From: Arctopsyche grandis
Lineage: Eukaryota > Arthropoda > Insecta > Trichoptera > Hydropsychidae
Direction of reading: 5' to 3'
Length of the DNA: 64,000 nt
Assembly (NCBI RefSeq): GCF_051622035.1
Contig: NC_135365.1
Span: 28,458,001 to 28,522,000 of the forward strand
Positions 1 to 11,885 of the stretch are shown here, piece after piece. The position numbers and the translations under genes were made by a program. The notes beneath the pieces were generated by a model that saw only the letters and a program-made list of their open reading frames with translations, searched no databases and was not told the DNA's origin. Position 1 is the first letter of the stretch. Each line of letters opens with the position of its first letter.

Positions 1-572
1 AAAGGATGTGGTCTAATCAAGGACTCGGCGACGCTAAAAATTTGCGTGACCTTTTTTTTCTATTTAATGATGGCGATAATGAGATCGTGTTTGTCTCTTT
101 ATTTATTTGTTTTGTGTTTGATGGTCGCCGCAATTCAAACAAGGGATTGGCGAAAAAAAGTTACACCGCCATTGATTAATGTAATGTTATCTTGTTTGTT
201 TAGATTTAAAATTGAGCGTGCGTGTAAATTGAGCTAGGTTTCGATAAAGAAAGGCTTGTAAAACAGGTGCTATTTTTAATGGTTCTGGACGTGTATAAAC
301 AGACCGTTAGGTTGTTTATGTATGTATGTATGACCTCTGAAATAAATCACAGACAGTGCCGAAACGCATCTGTCTTTATGATTTAATATTGCAATCGATC
401 ATTTTGCTATTTGTCAAAATTTTCTATAGCTTGTAGTGCGTGCCCATGCGCAAAATACGCATGCTAACTGGAACTGGTGATTTATGCACATTTATAAGTT
501 ATAAATTATAACACTGTTTTTTAAATTCATAATTGTGAACATAAAAAGTCATTTTCGGCGACCGGTTCATTC
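1..572. other. No gene recognised
   Basis: AT-rich sequence with a TATGTATG run near 315. Short open frames show no domain, splice or codon signal. Confidence 0.5.
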
Positions 573-589
573 GTGACTATAATTTTCGT

Positions 590-775
590 GTTAAGTAGTT
601 TAAGCATATTATGCTTTCAAGCAGAGTGGTCACGGGTTCGAGTCCCACCAGAGTCCCGCTGTGGCCACCGGACCTTGGTTTGTCATTCTAGGTCTATCGT
701 TTCCTATCAGAGTTTGACTATTTTTCTGATCTTCATTGAATCGGTTACTGTAAAATTGGCATCTCCTTTCCTATC
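590..775 (+). repeat. tRNA-derived SINE
   Basis: The head ends with a B-box, CACGGGTTCGAGTCCCACCA, and is followed by the family body CCGGACCTTGGTTTGTCATT, CTAGGTCTATCGTTTCCTAT, CAGAGTTTGACTATTTTTCT and TTGAATCGGTTACTG. The same body is at 21.4-21.6 kb on the minus strand. The head is not a functional tRNA: no complete cloverleaf could be drawn. Confidence 0.65.
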
Positions 776-804
776 TCTCTCTTGCTAATCTCAAGTTATC
801 TGAA

Positions 805-892
805 ATTCTGAATAGTGGAACTCGAACTCGTGATCACTCTGCTCGAAAATATAATATACTAACCATTAGTCCACGCCGCTGGTTAATTCAGA
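805..892 (-). repeat. tRNA-derived SINE head
   Basis: Minus strand: GGCGTGGACTAATGGTTAGT (A-box-like TGGACTAATGG) and CACGAGTTCGAGTTCCACTA (B-box). The spacing of the two boxes is tRNA-like. It faces the SINE at 590-775. Confidence 0.55.
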
Positions 893-1009
893 CTTAGGCT
901 AAACATGGATTCCGCTACACGCTCTATTGTAAATCTTTTCTTTGACCACTAGTGGATTTTCTAAAAAATTGACCATTTCTAATAAAAAAGAAACCGCATA
1001 TAGCCACCC

Positions 1010-2105
1010 ATTAGTGATAAGTAGAGGTAGGATAGTCACAGTGCTATCCATTGTTCCATTGTTGTAAATCCTTTGTAAAAAAGGTTCGGCAAACCTTTAA
1101 CAATTCATTTACAACCTTTGAACCTTTAAACCTTTTACCTTCTGGGTCCGGTGACTAGTGATAAGATAACCAAGCTTCGGCGCGACCCTGTGCACCATTG
1201 TTCATTTTTATGGTGAATTTTTTTATCTAGCTTTGTAGTTTTTCTCTCTAGCTTTGTCGTTTGCCCTCTTTTCTGGAAAATAGCCCCAAAACGCCCTCTT
1301 TCCTGGAAAAAGCACGCTCCACCGTCGAAGACTAGTGATAACTAGAGGCCGGATAGCCAAGGTGCCGCTCATTGTTCCATTGTTGTAAATGCTTTGTAAA
1401 AAGGGTTCGGCAAACCTTAAACAATGCATTTACAACATTTGAACAATAAACGGTACCTTGGTTGATAAGCTTCGGCGCGACCCTGGCATTATAAATGGCA
1501 TAAAAAACGGAAGCATTATAAATGCTGAAGGTGTCGTGGGTTACGTTTGTTGACAAATAACATAACTACATACAACATTCTATATTTGCTACTTTGTTTG
1601 CATTTTAGAAGATGGAAATATGAAGGGTTTCCAGAATAATGTTTATGCAAGCTATGTTTTGTCTTGTGTCTAATGAGAGCAATGCTAACTGTCCTTCAAT
1701 TAGATGTGCAACTTATCTACATACATACATACATAGATCATTTTTGGTTAGTAGACTTTATCCAGATCCAAAAGATCAATCAACTAATGGGTAGCAGGTC
1801 TATCAACGACTCATTTTAACTTTCTTATAACTAAGCTTCGGCGCGACCCTGTGCACCATTGTTAATTTTTATGGTGAACTTTTTTTTTGCTCTCCAGCTT
1901 TGTAGTTTGCCCTCTTTCCTGGAAAATAGCCCCAAAACTCCCATTTTTTGTTCCAAAAGCACGCTCCACCGCCGAAGACTAGTGATAACTAAGGGAAGGT
2001 GGTTAATGGTTAACTACTGTCAATTAAGAAAAATGGTTAACTACTGTCAATTACTATAAAAAAAGGTTAATTTTTGGGCAAAAGCAACTCGACGGCCTTC
2101 CCTTA
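1010..2105. repeat. Cluster of 'CACTAG' repeat copies
   Basis: Two module types recur. Module 1 is GTAGAGGTAGGATAGTCACA, then CATTGTTCCATTGTTGTAAA, AGGTTCGGCAAACC and CCGGTGACTAGTGAT (1012-1162; again ~1330-1480). Module 2 is AAGCTTCGGCGCGACCCTG, TTTTTATGGTGAA, CTGGAAAATAGCCCCAAAAC, AGCACGCTCCACC and GAAGACTAGTGATAAC (~1170-1345; ~1833-1990). Ends are ATCACTAG-like on both sides, suggesting a MITE-type family with nested or tandem copies. Between copies lies AT-rich DNA with CATA runs. Confidence 0.65.
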
Positions 2106-2403
2106 GTGATAACGATAAGACTGATTTAAACGACTGGATTACAAGTAGGTCATTGATTATATTGCGTTTACGAGTTGGAGTAGATACTTTGGGGGTCCAG
2201 AATCATTATAAACACACATTGCCACAACCGTTCCAGGTTCGATAGACGAAAGCTTGGCTATCCTAGCCGCCCTAGCGATACCTAAATATCTGTCTTGGTG
2301 CGTTTAGCTTCAGGGCCGGCAACCCTTTTCTCATGAAAGTAATTTATAATGAGTGGCCGGTCATAAGCGTGCCGGGGCGTAGTCCGCGCCCATACGTCAT
2401 CAT

Positions 2404-2429
2404 TTATCATCATCATCATCATCATCATC
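2404..2429. repeat. (CAT)n microsatellite
   Basis: About eight CAT units followed by a GC-rich word (CGCAGCGGCGGC). Non-coding context. Confidence 0.85.
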
Positions 2430-2710
2430 GCAGCGGCGGCTGCTTCGACCTCATCCAGTTATCACTCCATCTCGTCGTGTCACTGTTACAACAAACGTAC
2501 CTACAAATACCCTCCAGAGGACACGACCTAACTTACATCCCCACCCCCTTACTACCTGGGGTCATATTGAACTCACTATCATAAATATGTATATCCACTG
2601 ACACGTAAGAACGCTTTCCTATCCTTGAAATTTTTCGCGGTCTATTGTTATTTGAAAAGCACCCAGCCAACGCCGAAGACTACTATTTTTAAAATGTTTT
2701 CATTATTTAA

Positions 2711-3073
2711 TACTAACTGTATTACCCGGCTTCGCTCGGTATTTGTAATAAAAACCGCTTAAACATGACTAATCTAATAGTTAAATTTATTTGAATAGTT
2801 TTATTTTATATAAATTTATTTGAATACTCATTTGTTTTTTTTATTAAATTGACTGTCACGAATAAACAAACATATATAGTAAGTAATTTATAAAAAAATA
2901 TATTTACACACCCGGCGTCTGCACCCCCTAGGGCTTCTCCCTCGGCGCCTACGCCCCCGGGAACTTCGAATCAGGTAAAAGCCAATTATTTGTTCAATGA
3001 CGTCACGGATTTCTACCAACGAAGGAACATACATACATATAAACAAAGTCTCATTCCAAATTATATATTAGAT
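2711..3073 (+). repeat. 'CCCGGCTTCGCTCGG' repeat with GC-rich module
   Basis: Starts TACTAACTGTATTACCCGGC and ends AAATTATATATTAGAT. It contains GACTGTCACGAATAAACAAA, then a GC-rich block with CCGGCGTCTGCACCCCC and GCGCCTACGCCCCCGGG that also occurs, inverted, in the copy at 13.3-13.8 kb. Confidence 0.7.
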
Positions 3074-4090
3074 GGTATGAATTGAGAAAACCTAGTCTTT
3101 TATATTGTTAGAAAGAAGTCCTCTCTTCAATAGACAGGACAATGTCCTTCCTCTAAAAGAGATGACTTCATTTCTCAGTGCCCATCCTTGAAAAGAAAGA
3201 AAGAACTTTCTGAAGTGTCAGTCAAATTAATTTGTAAATACATACATACATACATATATCTGTCTTGTCAGTCGATTTTTTTTCATTCTATGATATATTA
3301 TTCGTCGACATTTTTTTTCTGCGATTAAAAGTTGTGGTTTGAATTGCCTGTACACATACGAGTATACCAGTTTAGTGATCCTGGTCGAACTAGATACATC
3401 ATTGGTGCTTTTGAACCGTGTCGAATCTCCTCTCCTCGCTTCTAGGCATAACATAACATAGGTATACAACTAATTTTTTATTATTATTATACTACTAGCG
3501 ATTAAGCGTAATTGTCCCCTCTGCTCTGATAGGACACCTGTATGTATATATGTATGTATGTGTATGTATGTATGCACAATACAGTACCGATCTTTGGTCT
3601 GTATGTGTATTTTTATTTAATATTATACATTGAATTGAATTTGGATGGGTAGATTATACACATGTTAGAGGAATTTAGTACGAACATGGAGATTTCAATG
3701 GTTCGAAGAAACAGTCACAATGAATTTGGATCAAGCATTTTCTCATACAATCACTCGGATGTATGTATCATATAACGAGCTCTCTATCTGGGTACATATT
3801 TTTAATGATAAGTTTAAGTTTTTTTTATTGTATGCTCCAATTATAGAAGAACATTATTTGATAATTCAGTCTTGATTGATTGATCCATTTCTATTTATAT
3901 TTCCATTACATATTCTTTATCCAATTATATTATATCACTTTATGTTTAATTATGCATTGTCCCATTTAGTCATATTTTAGTTTTTATTATTTTCTTTTTC
4001 ATTTGTTTGTCTATATGTAACTAGATATATTATGTATTTTGTAAAAATCTATAATTGGGCTCAGATGTTATTTTGTTATATTTATTCTTT
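3074..4090. other. No gene recognised
   Basis: AT-rich with CATA/TATG runs (3237-3257, 3540-3575). No coding or repeat signature beyond these. Confidence 0.5.
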
Positions 4091-4490
4091 ACTAGTTGTT
4101 TTACCCGGCTTCGCTCAGTATTTGTAATATAAACAGCTTAAACATGGCGAATCTCATAGTAAATATTCATTTGTTTTTTATTAAATTTATTTGAATCGAA
4201 TATATATATTCAGCCAATCGAATCGTCATAGAAACTGACTTGTTATCGATTTCCAACCAACTATAGTTACAAACTTACAAAAATCTCTTTCGAAATTATA
4301 TATTAGATGTATTATATATTATACCAGAATTCGGCGGCTCCCCCGGGGGCATCCGCCCCCGGCGCCCTCTGTCCCCGTCCCCATGTCGTTATAAAAATTT
4401 TGACTTGTTTTCGAAGTTCCCAACCATTTTCCAACCAACAACACTTAAATACAAAGTCTCTTCCGATATTACATATACGAATTTCTACAT
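4091..4490 (+). repeat. 'CCCGGCTTCGCTCGG' repeat plus second truncated copy
   Basis: A copy runs from ACTAGTTGTTTTACCCGGCT to AAATTATATATTAGAT (4308). It is followed at once by ATACCAGAATTCGGCGGCTC, a GC-rich module (CCCCCGGGGGCATCCGCCCC) and another end-like AAAGTCTCTTCCGATATTAC (to ~4480). Confidence 0.65.
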
Positions 4491-5204
4491 CTGAGGCCTG
4501 TTGATTTTTCAATAAATAAATAAATAATGGGTTCTTGAAAAATCGCCCTATTTTTTTTAATATGACGAAAGTTATATATATATTACGAAAAATATAAAAC
4601 ACTACATACATATGTATACATTGAGTACAAGATCCAACACAATGACAAATGAAACCGATTCCAAAAATAAAAAAACGCAAGTAATGCGATCTGAATGACC
4701 GGCACTGTACTTATTGCATGAGTGAATCTGAATCCGTTCATTTTCAACAAGTGTCCAGCAGGTGTTTTAATTCCCGGCATCCCAAATTTGCGTCACCGGC
4801 TTCAATTCTATTTCGGGACACAAATCAATACGTTTATATGTGTGCCTTCTCGGGAACGTCGCTTCGTTCGAACGTTTCGTGTGTGTATGGGTCTACTTAT
4901 ACACGTGTTGCTCGTTCCCATTCTGAAACCATCCCCTGACTACCTGGAGGGGGTTGGGAATGACGTCAGTGGTTATATTTAGAATGTCCCACTTTTGAAT
5001 TATACGAGTCTACTATATATTTCGTAATGACGTATCTGTGTCTGTATTGTGCGCTGATCAAAGGAATGAACAAAATATATATAATGAGGCTTTTGATATA
5101 TTTTAATATTTTTTATTTATAATCAAGTGACTTGAAAGTCACTGAAGGATTCATTATTTGCAATAGATGTCTTCTACATAAAGGTTCTTTTTCAAAATCA
5201 ACGT

Positions 5205-5360
5205 CGCAAAACCGCAAACACACTGAACGGCACGAGCACGTTCTTGGCCTCCTATGGTGAAAAATTCGCAGGGGTGTTTTTTTCGCCAATGTTCTCTTAC
5301 ATTTCTTCAGATATGGGAATCACTGTCAATACAAATTTTAGGCATGGGTGCGATAGCATA
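5205..5360. mobile_element. Possible decayed AGGGCGAAAACACAC-family MITE
   Basis: CCGCAAACACACTGAACGGC, then CATTTCTTCAGATATGGGA and ATCACTGTCAATACAAATTT match the order of motifs in the copies at 11.2 and 20.55 kb. Strongly diverged, with no clear right end. Confidence 0.4.
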
Positions 5361-5679
5361 GATTATGCGTACTAGCGTTTTTTGACATGTGCAAAACTAT
5401 CGACATATAAAAAACGTACTTACAGTAAAAATATTAACACTGGACCCGTCGATGAATTTCTGCTCTTAAGTCGCCTTAGGGGGTCGACCGGTCTAAATCG
5501 GTAAGAGTGCACGTATACATGCAAATATAAGAAATTTCAGTTTTGATAATCAACACCTGTCAATATCACAAAATATCAGATCAATATGTATATTTTTTAA
5601 ATTTAAATATTGAAAAATTAATGTTGTTCTGTTTTTTTTTTATATATACAGTGGGGTTCAGCTTAATTGGGACGTCGGT

Positions 5680-5886
5680 TTTAGGGGGGGGGCTAGGTTG
5701 GGTGGCGCCCGAGGGCGCCAAATGAGTTAGGGCGCCGAACGATGCGCCAAAGACGCTTTAAAATTTTAAATTAGAGCGCCAAAAGCCATTCAAAATTTTA
5801 GATTAGAGCGCCAAAGGCGAAAGTTTTTTCTAAGGGTGTTTAGAAAAAATTGCCCGAGGGTGCCATCGGGTGTAAGGCCGGCACTG
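5680..5886. mobile_element. hAT-like MITE, GC-rich, flanked by a 9-bp repeat
   Basis: GACGTCGGT occurs exactly at 5671-5679 and 5887-5895, bracketing ~207 bp. The right end is AAGGCCGGCACTG, i.e. CAGTGCCGGCCTT in reverse, a hAT-type end. The left end is TTTTAGGGGGGGGG, apparently lacking the first bases. The interior is rich in GCGCC (GCGCCCGAGGGCGCC) and contains two ~45-bp repeats with AGAGCGCCAAA. The duplication length (8 or 9) is uncertain. Confidence 0.6.
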
Positions 5887-5899
5887 GACGTCGGTAAAC

Positions 5900-7545
5900 T
5901 GAGTCAGCCGGTTATCGGGAAAAATTTCAAGGAACGAAAACCTGATGAAGAAATTAATAGTCCTTAATAATATTTGGGGCAAAATTGTTTGCACCGATGT
6001 GTCCCGATTAAACGTAATCCTCTTTAGAGATATTTGAATCGCAATTAAATCAAATTTGTATACACACATTTATCTATAAGTATATACAAGCATTGGACCA
6101 TTCTTTTTTGTAATTGGTACACGTGAACTAAACCACTTTGCCCCAATTACACAAAACTTTACCTATAAAGCATCTAGAATCGTCCCAAATGAAGTAACAC
6201 CACTTTTTTTATGCTGCTATTTTATCAGACATCAGTTAACAACAACAAACTTACCCAATTTGTTGCTAAATTTTCTCACAATTAATAATATATGATTACT
6301 TCATATAAAAAAATAAGCAGATTTTTACATGAAAATCTGCAAAATGCATAACCTCTTTATTTATTCAACCCGCATTTGAATACATAATTATCTACTATAT
6401 ACAAATGTGCGTAGCATTACAACGTTTATTTGTATTTAATTAATAATACGCCTGGTTTGACTTAGTACATACATACATATCTAGTATTACTCATTACTTC
6501 CATTATAAACAATGATTAATCGATTCGCAGTACATATACCATACATTAGCTCGAAAAGTTTCAACTGATGATTCGCTGCTCTCGTTTCTAAACCATCTGT
6601 ACAAACCGTAAGTGTCAACTTGAATGACTCGCACTGTACGTACATCCAGATTTTTCCACTGGATTTTTCCCGTCTAGTTTTCCGCAGCGGAAGATTTTCC
6701 GAACCAATACGGCACCGGCATATCCTAAGTTATGGTTAGATATAAAAAAAAATGTATAAAAAATAGTTGGTTAGATTTTTTACCGGTAAGTTTGATCACG
6801 ATCATCGCTGCAAGCGGCCCAACCCCTTGCAGAGAGATGCACCGATCTTCTTATATTCCAGAAATTCAGTCATCTACGTTGATTCGTTCCGCGATGACGT
6901 TTAAATTATAACTCATCTGATCGTTTCGATAATGAACGTCAATCAAATCGTATGAAATCATTGATCAAGTCATCGAAACGTGAAAGTCGACGCGTGTCCG
7001 AAATTATGTCATCTTTTTTCGTTCGCATGATTCACGGTGTATCGTATTGTTTTTGAGTATTGAAGGTTATCTGATCTCGCGTGGTAGGTCTTACGCTGCA
7101 AATTCTATAAAGAATTTGTATCGAGTTTCTAAAGTGCATTTTTATCTGATGTCATTGTTTATTTACGTACTGTGTAGGAACGAAATCATCGTTTTCAATT
7201 TTTGGATAGACTACTTGTTTTATTATATGTCGCTCTATTTTAGATTTTTTGCAATATTATGGAAATAATTTACATCGATGTATTTATTATGGGTGGCTTT
7301 TTTTAGATCGTTTCTCCCACATAAATGCATTGATTATTCATGTGTCGAATATTTTCTTTTTTTTTATTTGTTTATTGAGTTTTACTGTTGTTTAACCTCG
7401 AAAAATAATGTTGTCTTAAAAAAAGAAGAACATTAAGTTCGATCTTGATTTTTGAGATATTTGAAAAAAATTAGTCTGCGGCGTATGTTTTTGTCCTTTA
7501 ACATATAAGACGAATAGTTTAATTTGCTGACATAAAAATCTCAAA
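5900..7545. other. No gene recognised
   Basis: AT-rich. The phrase GACTCGCACTGTAC near 6630 recurs in similar form at ~4700 and ~15840, hinting at a small unlisted repeat. Nothing else is supported. Confidence 0.5.
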
Positions 7546-7549
7546 ATAT

Positions 7550-7780
7550 GTCTATAATCTTTATATATAATGTTGAAAGAGACTTTGTAAGGTTTTTTGG
7601 GAGCATCGAAAACAAATCAAAATTTCTATGGCGACGATATGGATATCGTTGATTATTATTTTTTTCGATTCAAATAAATTTACTAAAAAATCAAATGAAT
7701 GTTTACTATTAGATTGTTTTGTCATGTTTGAGCTGTTTATATTACAAATACCGAGCGAAGCCGGGTAAAACCACTTGTAT
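7550..7780 (-). repeat. 'CCCGGCTTCGCTCGG' repeat, minus strand
   Basis: From TGAAAGAGACTTTGTAAGG to TTTATATTACAAATACCGAG and CGAAGCCGGGTAAAACCACT. Order and both ends match the plus-strand copies in reverse. Confidence 0.7.
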
Positions 7781-8406
7781 CCGATATAAATATAATAATA
7801 TGTATAATTTTTTTCACGGTTTATATGGCATATTGCTTGGATTCAAATTTAATTTGAAATATTATAAATTATATACATCTATAATTATACAAAAAATATA
7901 TTTTTAAATGAAAATTAGCAAAAAAATTATATAATCGAATTTGACATTCTATGTAATGGTTGAAATTTTTTGACATAATCTTCAACCATTGTAAATGATC
8001 TACATATATATATGCATACATTAAAAAATAATAAACATTCCAGTTTTCCCCCAAAAAGACGGTTTGCACACGAAAAAATCACTTATACAAGTTTAAACAC
8101 CGCAATATTTCTCGCGCAAATATGCGATTGACAAATATACATACACATGATTCTCTCTATCGTCTGGAATAAATTATTATTATTAATATATTGGTTGATT
8201 TATAGTTAAACACGAAATAACAGATGATCGACCAAAACGCAATATTTAATTAAATGTAATTTTATCTGCTACAGTTTTTTTTTTTTAATAAATTTTCCTC
8301 GTAATTCAACCAAGTTTGTGCATGCAATTCTCAATCACTCATCGTTTGCTTTGGTCAAATGATGAGTGTCGTTGATAAATATGTAAACAAACACGTGTAT
8401 GTGTAT

Positions 8407-8846
8407 ATTTATATAAAACGCGCCGGTTCAACGTGGGGAACGGCATTACTGTATCCGTAGTAAGCTCTCGCGGTTCACCACCGACCAGTTTTGCTTCGAC
8501 CGGTGTTGAGTGAGGTCGTGCTTCCGGTCCAACTTCAACTTCAACTTCATTCATAACATCGATACGGACTCTTCATTTTTATTTTTTGTTCTGATCGGTC
8601 TTTAGTATTTTTTTACTTTAATTTTCGCGATGATATCCTAACACCTGGAAAGCGATCGCTCTGATCTTTCGCGCGCGCGCGCGCGTGTGTGTGTGTGTAA
8701 TTAAATCGGAAGTATAATTACTGGCCCTTACCAGGGCCGGTCTGATGCTGCCCGGCTTTGATAAAGCCTGCTAGATGGAAGGGCTGGTCATCATCGGGAG
8801 CAACCATGGGATTGATAACCAAAACCCTCGGGGTTCTGTTCAGTCT
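8407..8846 (+). CDS. Candidate promoter and signal-peptide first exon
   Basis: A coding start is proposed at 8806 in a good context (CAACCATGG): MGLITKTLGVLFS, then CT joined to a strong donor GTGAGT at 8847. A charged residue followed by a hydrophobic run resembles the start of a secreted or membrane protein. About 400 bases upstream is a TATATAAAA (8407-8415) followed by a region rich in CG and short GC/TG repeats (8671-8698). No continuing exon was recognised in the window, so this could be chance. Not identifiable. Confidence 0.3.
8671..8698. repeat. (GC)n(TG)n microsatellite
   Basis: Seven GC units run directly into seven TG units, an alternating purine-pyrimidine tract that could adopt Z-DNA. 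It lies ~110 bases before the candidate exon at 8806. Confidence 0.9.
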
Positions 8847-9136
8847 GTGAGTATTCTTTTTATTGAGGATTTTATCTGTTGGACGTTTGACGTATCTGAT
8901 TTCGATGCCGGAAATTTGATCAATTTATAAAATTTCATTGAAAAGTGTTATATTGTAATTTAAATTAAAGTTAGTCTAAACTGTATGTAATGTGTAATAA
9001 TAGTAAACATCGAATTTTCTTTAAGTTCGAATTTTTCAAATATGATTCTAATCTAAAGATTTACTAAATGAATGTTTCAATTTAGAACAGTATATATGTA
9101 GCATTTAAAAATGCATTTCTATCTACATATATTCAT

Positions 9137-9333
9137 CAGTGGCGTACGGTAGGTGTTGATGTTGGGTGTGTTGTGTATGAAAAATTAATTTTACGAAAGA
9201 GTAATTGAAAAATGTATGTCTAAAGCGGCGAAGAATCGAATTAATGTATAAATAATAATAGAATTCGTTTTAAAAAATCACTTTTTTTTCATTTTTCATA
9301 CACACCCAATACCAACACCGCAGTACGCTACTG
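9137..9333. mobile_element. hAT MITE with perfect 8-bp target duplication
   Basis: The left end CAGTGGCGTACGGTAGGTGT and the right end, reversed, CAGTAGCGTACTGCGGTGTT, followed by a shared TTGGGTGTG and TGTATGAAAAAT, make ~45-bp imperfect inverted repeats. ATATTCAT flanks both sides exactly (9129-9136, 9334-9341). It is 197 bp and has no coding capacity. This is a clear hAT signature. Confidence 0.93.
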
Positions 9334-9341
9334 ATATTCAT

Positions 9342-11131
9342 ATGTATAATTTAAATAAATCTATCACAGATAAAAGTATTTTAAATCTACGTATTATGTA
9401 TGTGCATGTCAAATTTATCAAAATGTAACATGTATATATTTTTTACAAAAAAAAAATCAGTACTAATACACATGTAATTTAGAATAATTGTCATTATTTT
9501 TTTTAACAAAATTTCGACCAGTTAAAAATTTCATATAAAATATTTTATTTGAATTTCTATTATACATACATATGTAGATAGTTTTTTAAGATCTTATATA
9601 ATATGTTGAAAATAATAAATGCATAAGTTGACTTGAATTATTAACACTTTTTAAACTATCATATGAAATACTCAAAATACGGCACTGGGGCGGAACCCAG
9701 TTCCGGTTCGTCAAAACCGCAAAAATATCACCGTGAATAACAGCTCCGGTTCGGGACAAATTCAATCATTTTAAAAAATCTCCACCCAATTTTAAAGGAT
9801 TTACATACATATGTAGATTATTCAATCAAGAACAAAATTTCGCCTACGGCGCATTCTAAATAGAATAGGAACAGATAGATAAATCGTCATATTTCATCTG
9901 TTTCGTTGCATTATCCACTTCGAATCATAGTTTCATATTATTTATAACTAGCGATAATCTACCTTTCGCATTGGGGCTGCAGGCAGTTAACCTATTCAGC
10001 TTAGATTTTTATTCCTACATAGTAATATTTTAGTAATAATTTCAAATTTTCAACCAGACAAACTATTCTATTGTAAAAAACGTAACCTTTGCCAGATTCA
10101 ATCACGATTCATAACTAAAATAAGCCACTCAGATAACGACAATTCCATTAACGGCTGCAACGTTCGAAATACTTTTTTTTCTTATTTATCACAGTTTATC
10201 ATAAGTTCAAACCAGCATTTTTTTTTTACAATATAATCGAATTTTCTAACATCAACATTTGAGTCACCGAACGGTTTAAATGTAGCAAACGTCACTATTC
10301 ATTTTAATTGACAATCATACATTTAATAATAAAAGGAAGTTCTCTCTAAATACCAAGTCGTAAAGGGCAACTTCGCACTATCTCCGAGTCTGAGATTCTC
10401 AGCAATTTGCTGATAAAATTGCAAACATCAAAAGGTTCTCTAATATGGATCGGTCGCTAAATTCAAACATAAACCTAATGTGTTCCGAATTATATTTGGT
10501 TGTCCTTTTAACGTTATCGATTTTGCTAATTAGGTGCGATTGCAATCTAGAATCGCGTACCCAAACATGCCCAAGCTTATGTGTATATAAACCAATTTAT
10601 AATATTATTCCCAAATAAGATAGTATTGTTCTATTCGGTAATATTTTCGACGTTTCATTTTAAAAGCAAATTAACCGACAGATATGCTTTTATTATTATG
10701 CATAATTTCTCTCAACATTCTAAATACATTCATACATGAAGCGTTCAGCACTGAAGTGAAGTAACCCACATTTTACATTTTTCTATATAATTTAATATTG
10801 TGTTCGCATTTCGAACGATTCTTAAAGCATCGCACAATCAGACCAAAGTGTCCCAATAAACCGAAATCTACTTCAGATTTAAATTGAGTGAGTCAAATCA
10901 TCAAAAGATTTAAATTAGAATAGTATAAAGGTATTTATTTTTAATTTCTGATAATATTAAATTATATTATAACTAGACAGCGGATGCTCATTAAGGGAAT
11001 ATGGTTTTTGGCGGTATAGCTATTGTTAACTTTGTAGAGAAACTTTTTTTTTGGTTTCAAAACTGTTGGAACGTGTATTGTATTTTGAGATCGCCCTAAT
11101 GAGTATCCGTCTCTTAATTATAAATTTATAA
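9342..11131. other. No gene recognised
   Basis: AT-rich, with no open frame of interest. CGGCACTGGGGCGGAAC (9680) followed by a second GGTTCGGGAC word looks like the remains of a DNA transposon end, but no pair was found. Confidence 0.45.
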
Positions 11132-11885
11132 CTTTTCAACTCGTTTGTGAGAAGCGAGCTAGAGTATAATGCTATTGTGTGGAATCCGCATGAAGCAAAT
11201 TGAGGCGAAATCACACAGGGAAGAACGGCACGTCGTGTGCTTGGCTTCCCGCTGTGGGGGGTCTCCTACATTTCTTCAAATATAGGATACACCGTTATTG
11301 ATCACCGTCAAGCAAGGATAAATTTTACCGAAAACAATCCAGAGGGTGATTTTTAGACGGTGTGTGCTGGGCATGCCACATTTCTTCGTTTCCTATATAG
11401 AAAAAAGTTTAGGCATTACCCATATCTCTGCTCTACTCCTTTCCTTTTTGGCATGCTTGGGTATAATCCCCTCGAACTTCTGAGAAACTTCTCATTAATT
11501 CGTTTTGTTCTCCAACTTCTACGTGGTAATACATCATGCCCGTCGTTCTTGGAACTCTTGGGACTTTATGTCCCTAATAATTATATGCGTGGTAGACATC
11601 GTCATTTGATGGAAGTTACCTCCTCCGCGCACAGTTCTTTATCGGATGGCTCATATTCCAAGAGCTATCCGACTTCCCAATGAAATCGTTGCAGCTGTGA
11701 CTGAATGTGATATTCTCCACCTCAGTGAGCTTAGGTTATCGAAGATTATTTTAACCTGTTTGTGTGGTAGCCTGCGCTCATCACTATTTTCATAATTTAA
11801 TGTGATGTATGAGTGGAATTTTGATCTTCTCTCTTCCATTCGGGCCTCAAGGGGATGTTTTGTAAATTTGTTCACGGCTGGTTCT
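11132..11885 (+). mobile_element. Decayed CR1-like LINE fragment with a MITE inside
   Basis: Matches the LINE family of 43-49 kb. CTTTTCAACTCG and GTGTGGAATCCGCATGAAGC (to ~11201) correspond to the LFNSLVRSKLEYNAIVWNPHEAN region. The match resumes at ~11379 with KFLRYLYRKK-like sequence, then LFGMLGYNPLELLRNFSL, LQLLRGNTSCP, LGLYVPNNYMRGRHRHLM and the 3' UTR phrase around GGATGTTTTGTAAATTTG. Frames are broken by substitutions and small indels. The intervening ~175 bp is a separate MITE. Confidence 0.8.
11202..11378. mobile_element. AGGGCGAAAACACAC-family MITE inside a LINE
   Basis: Starts GAGGCGAAATCACACAGGGA and follows the copy at 20.55 kb (GCACGTCGTGTGCTTGGCT, ACACCGTTATTGATCACCGT, AGAGGGTGATTTTTAGACGG). 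The right inverted end is missing; LINE sequence resumes directly, so insertion was followed by deletion or truncation. Confidence 0.75.

Noticed and set aside
590-660. tRNA gene
   Set aside because: A B-box and a plausible T-arm are present, but no full cloverleaf can be drawn and the sequence continues into a repeated SINE body.
1010-2105. CRISPR-like spaced repeats
   Set aside because: Repeats are long, irregularly spaced, in mixed orientation and found elsewhere; this is an insect nuclear sequence.
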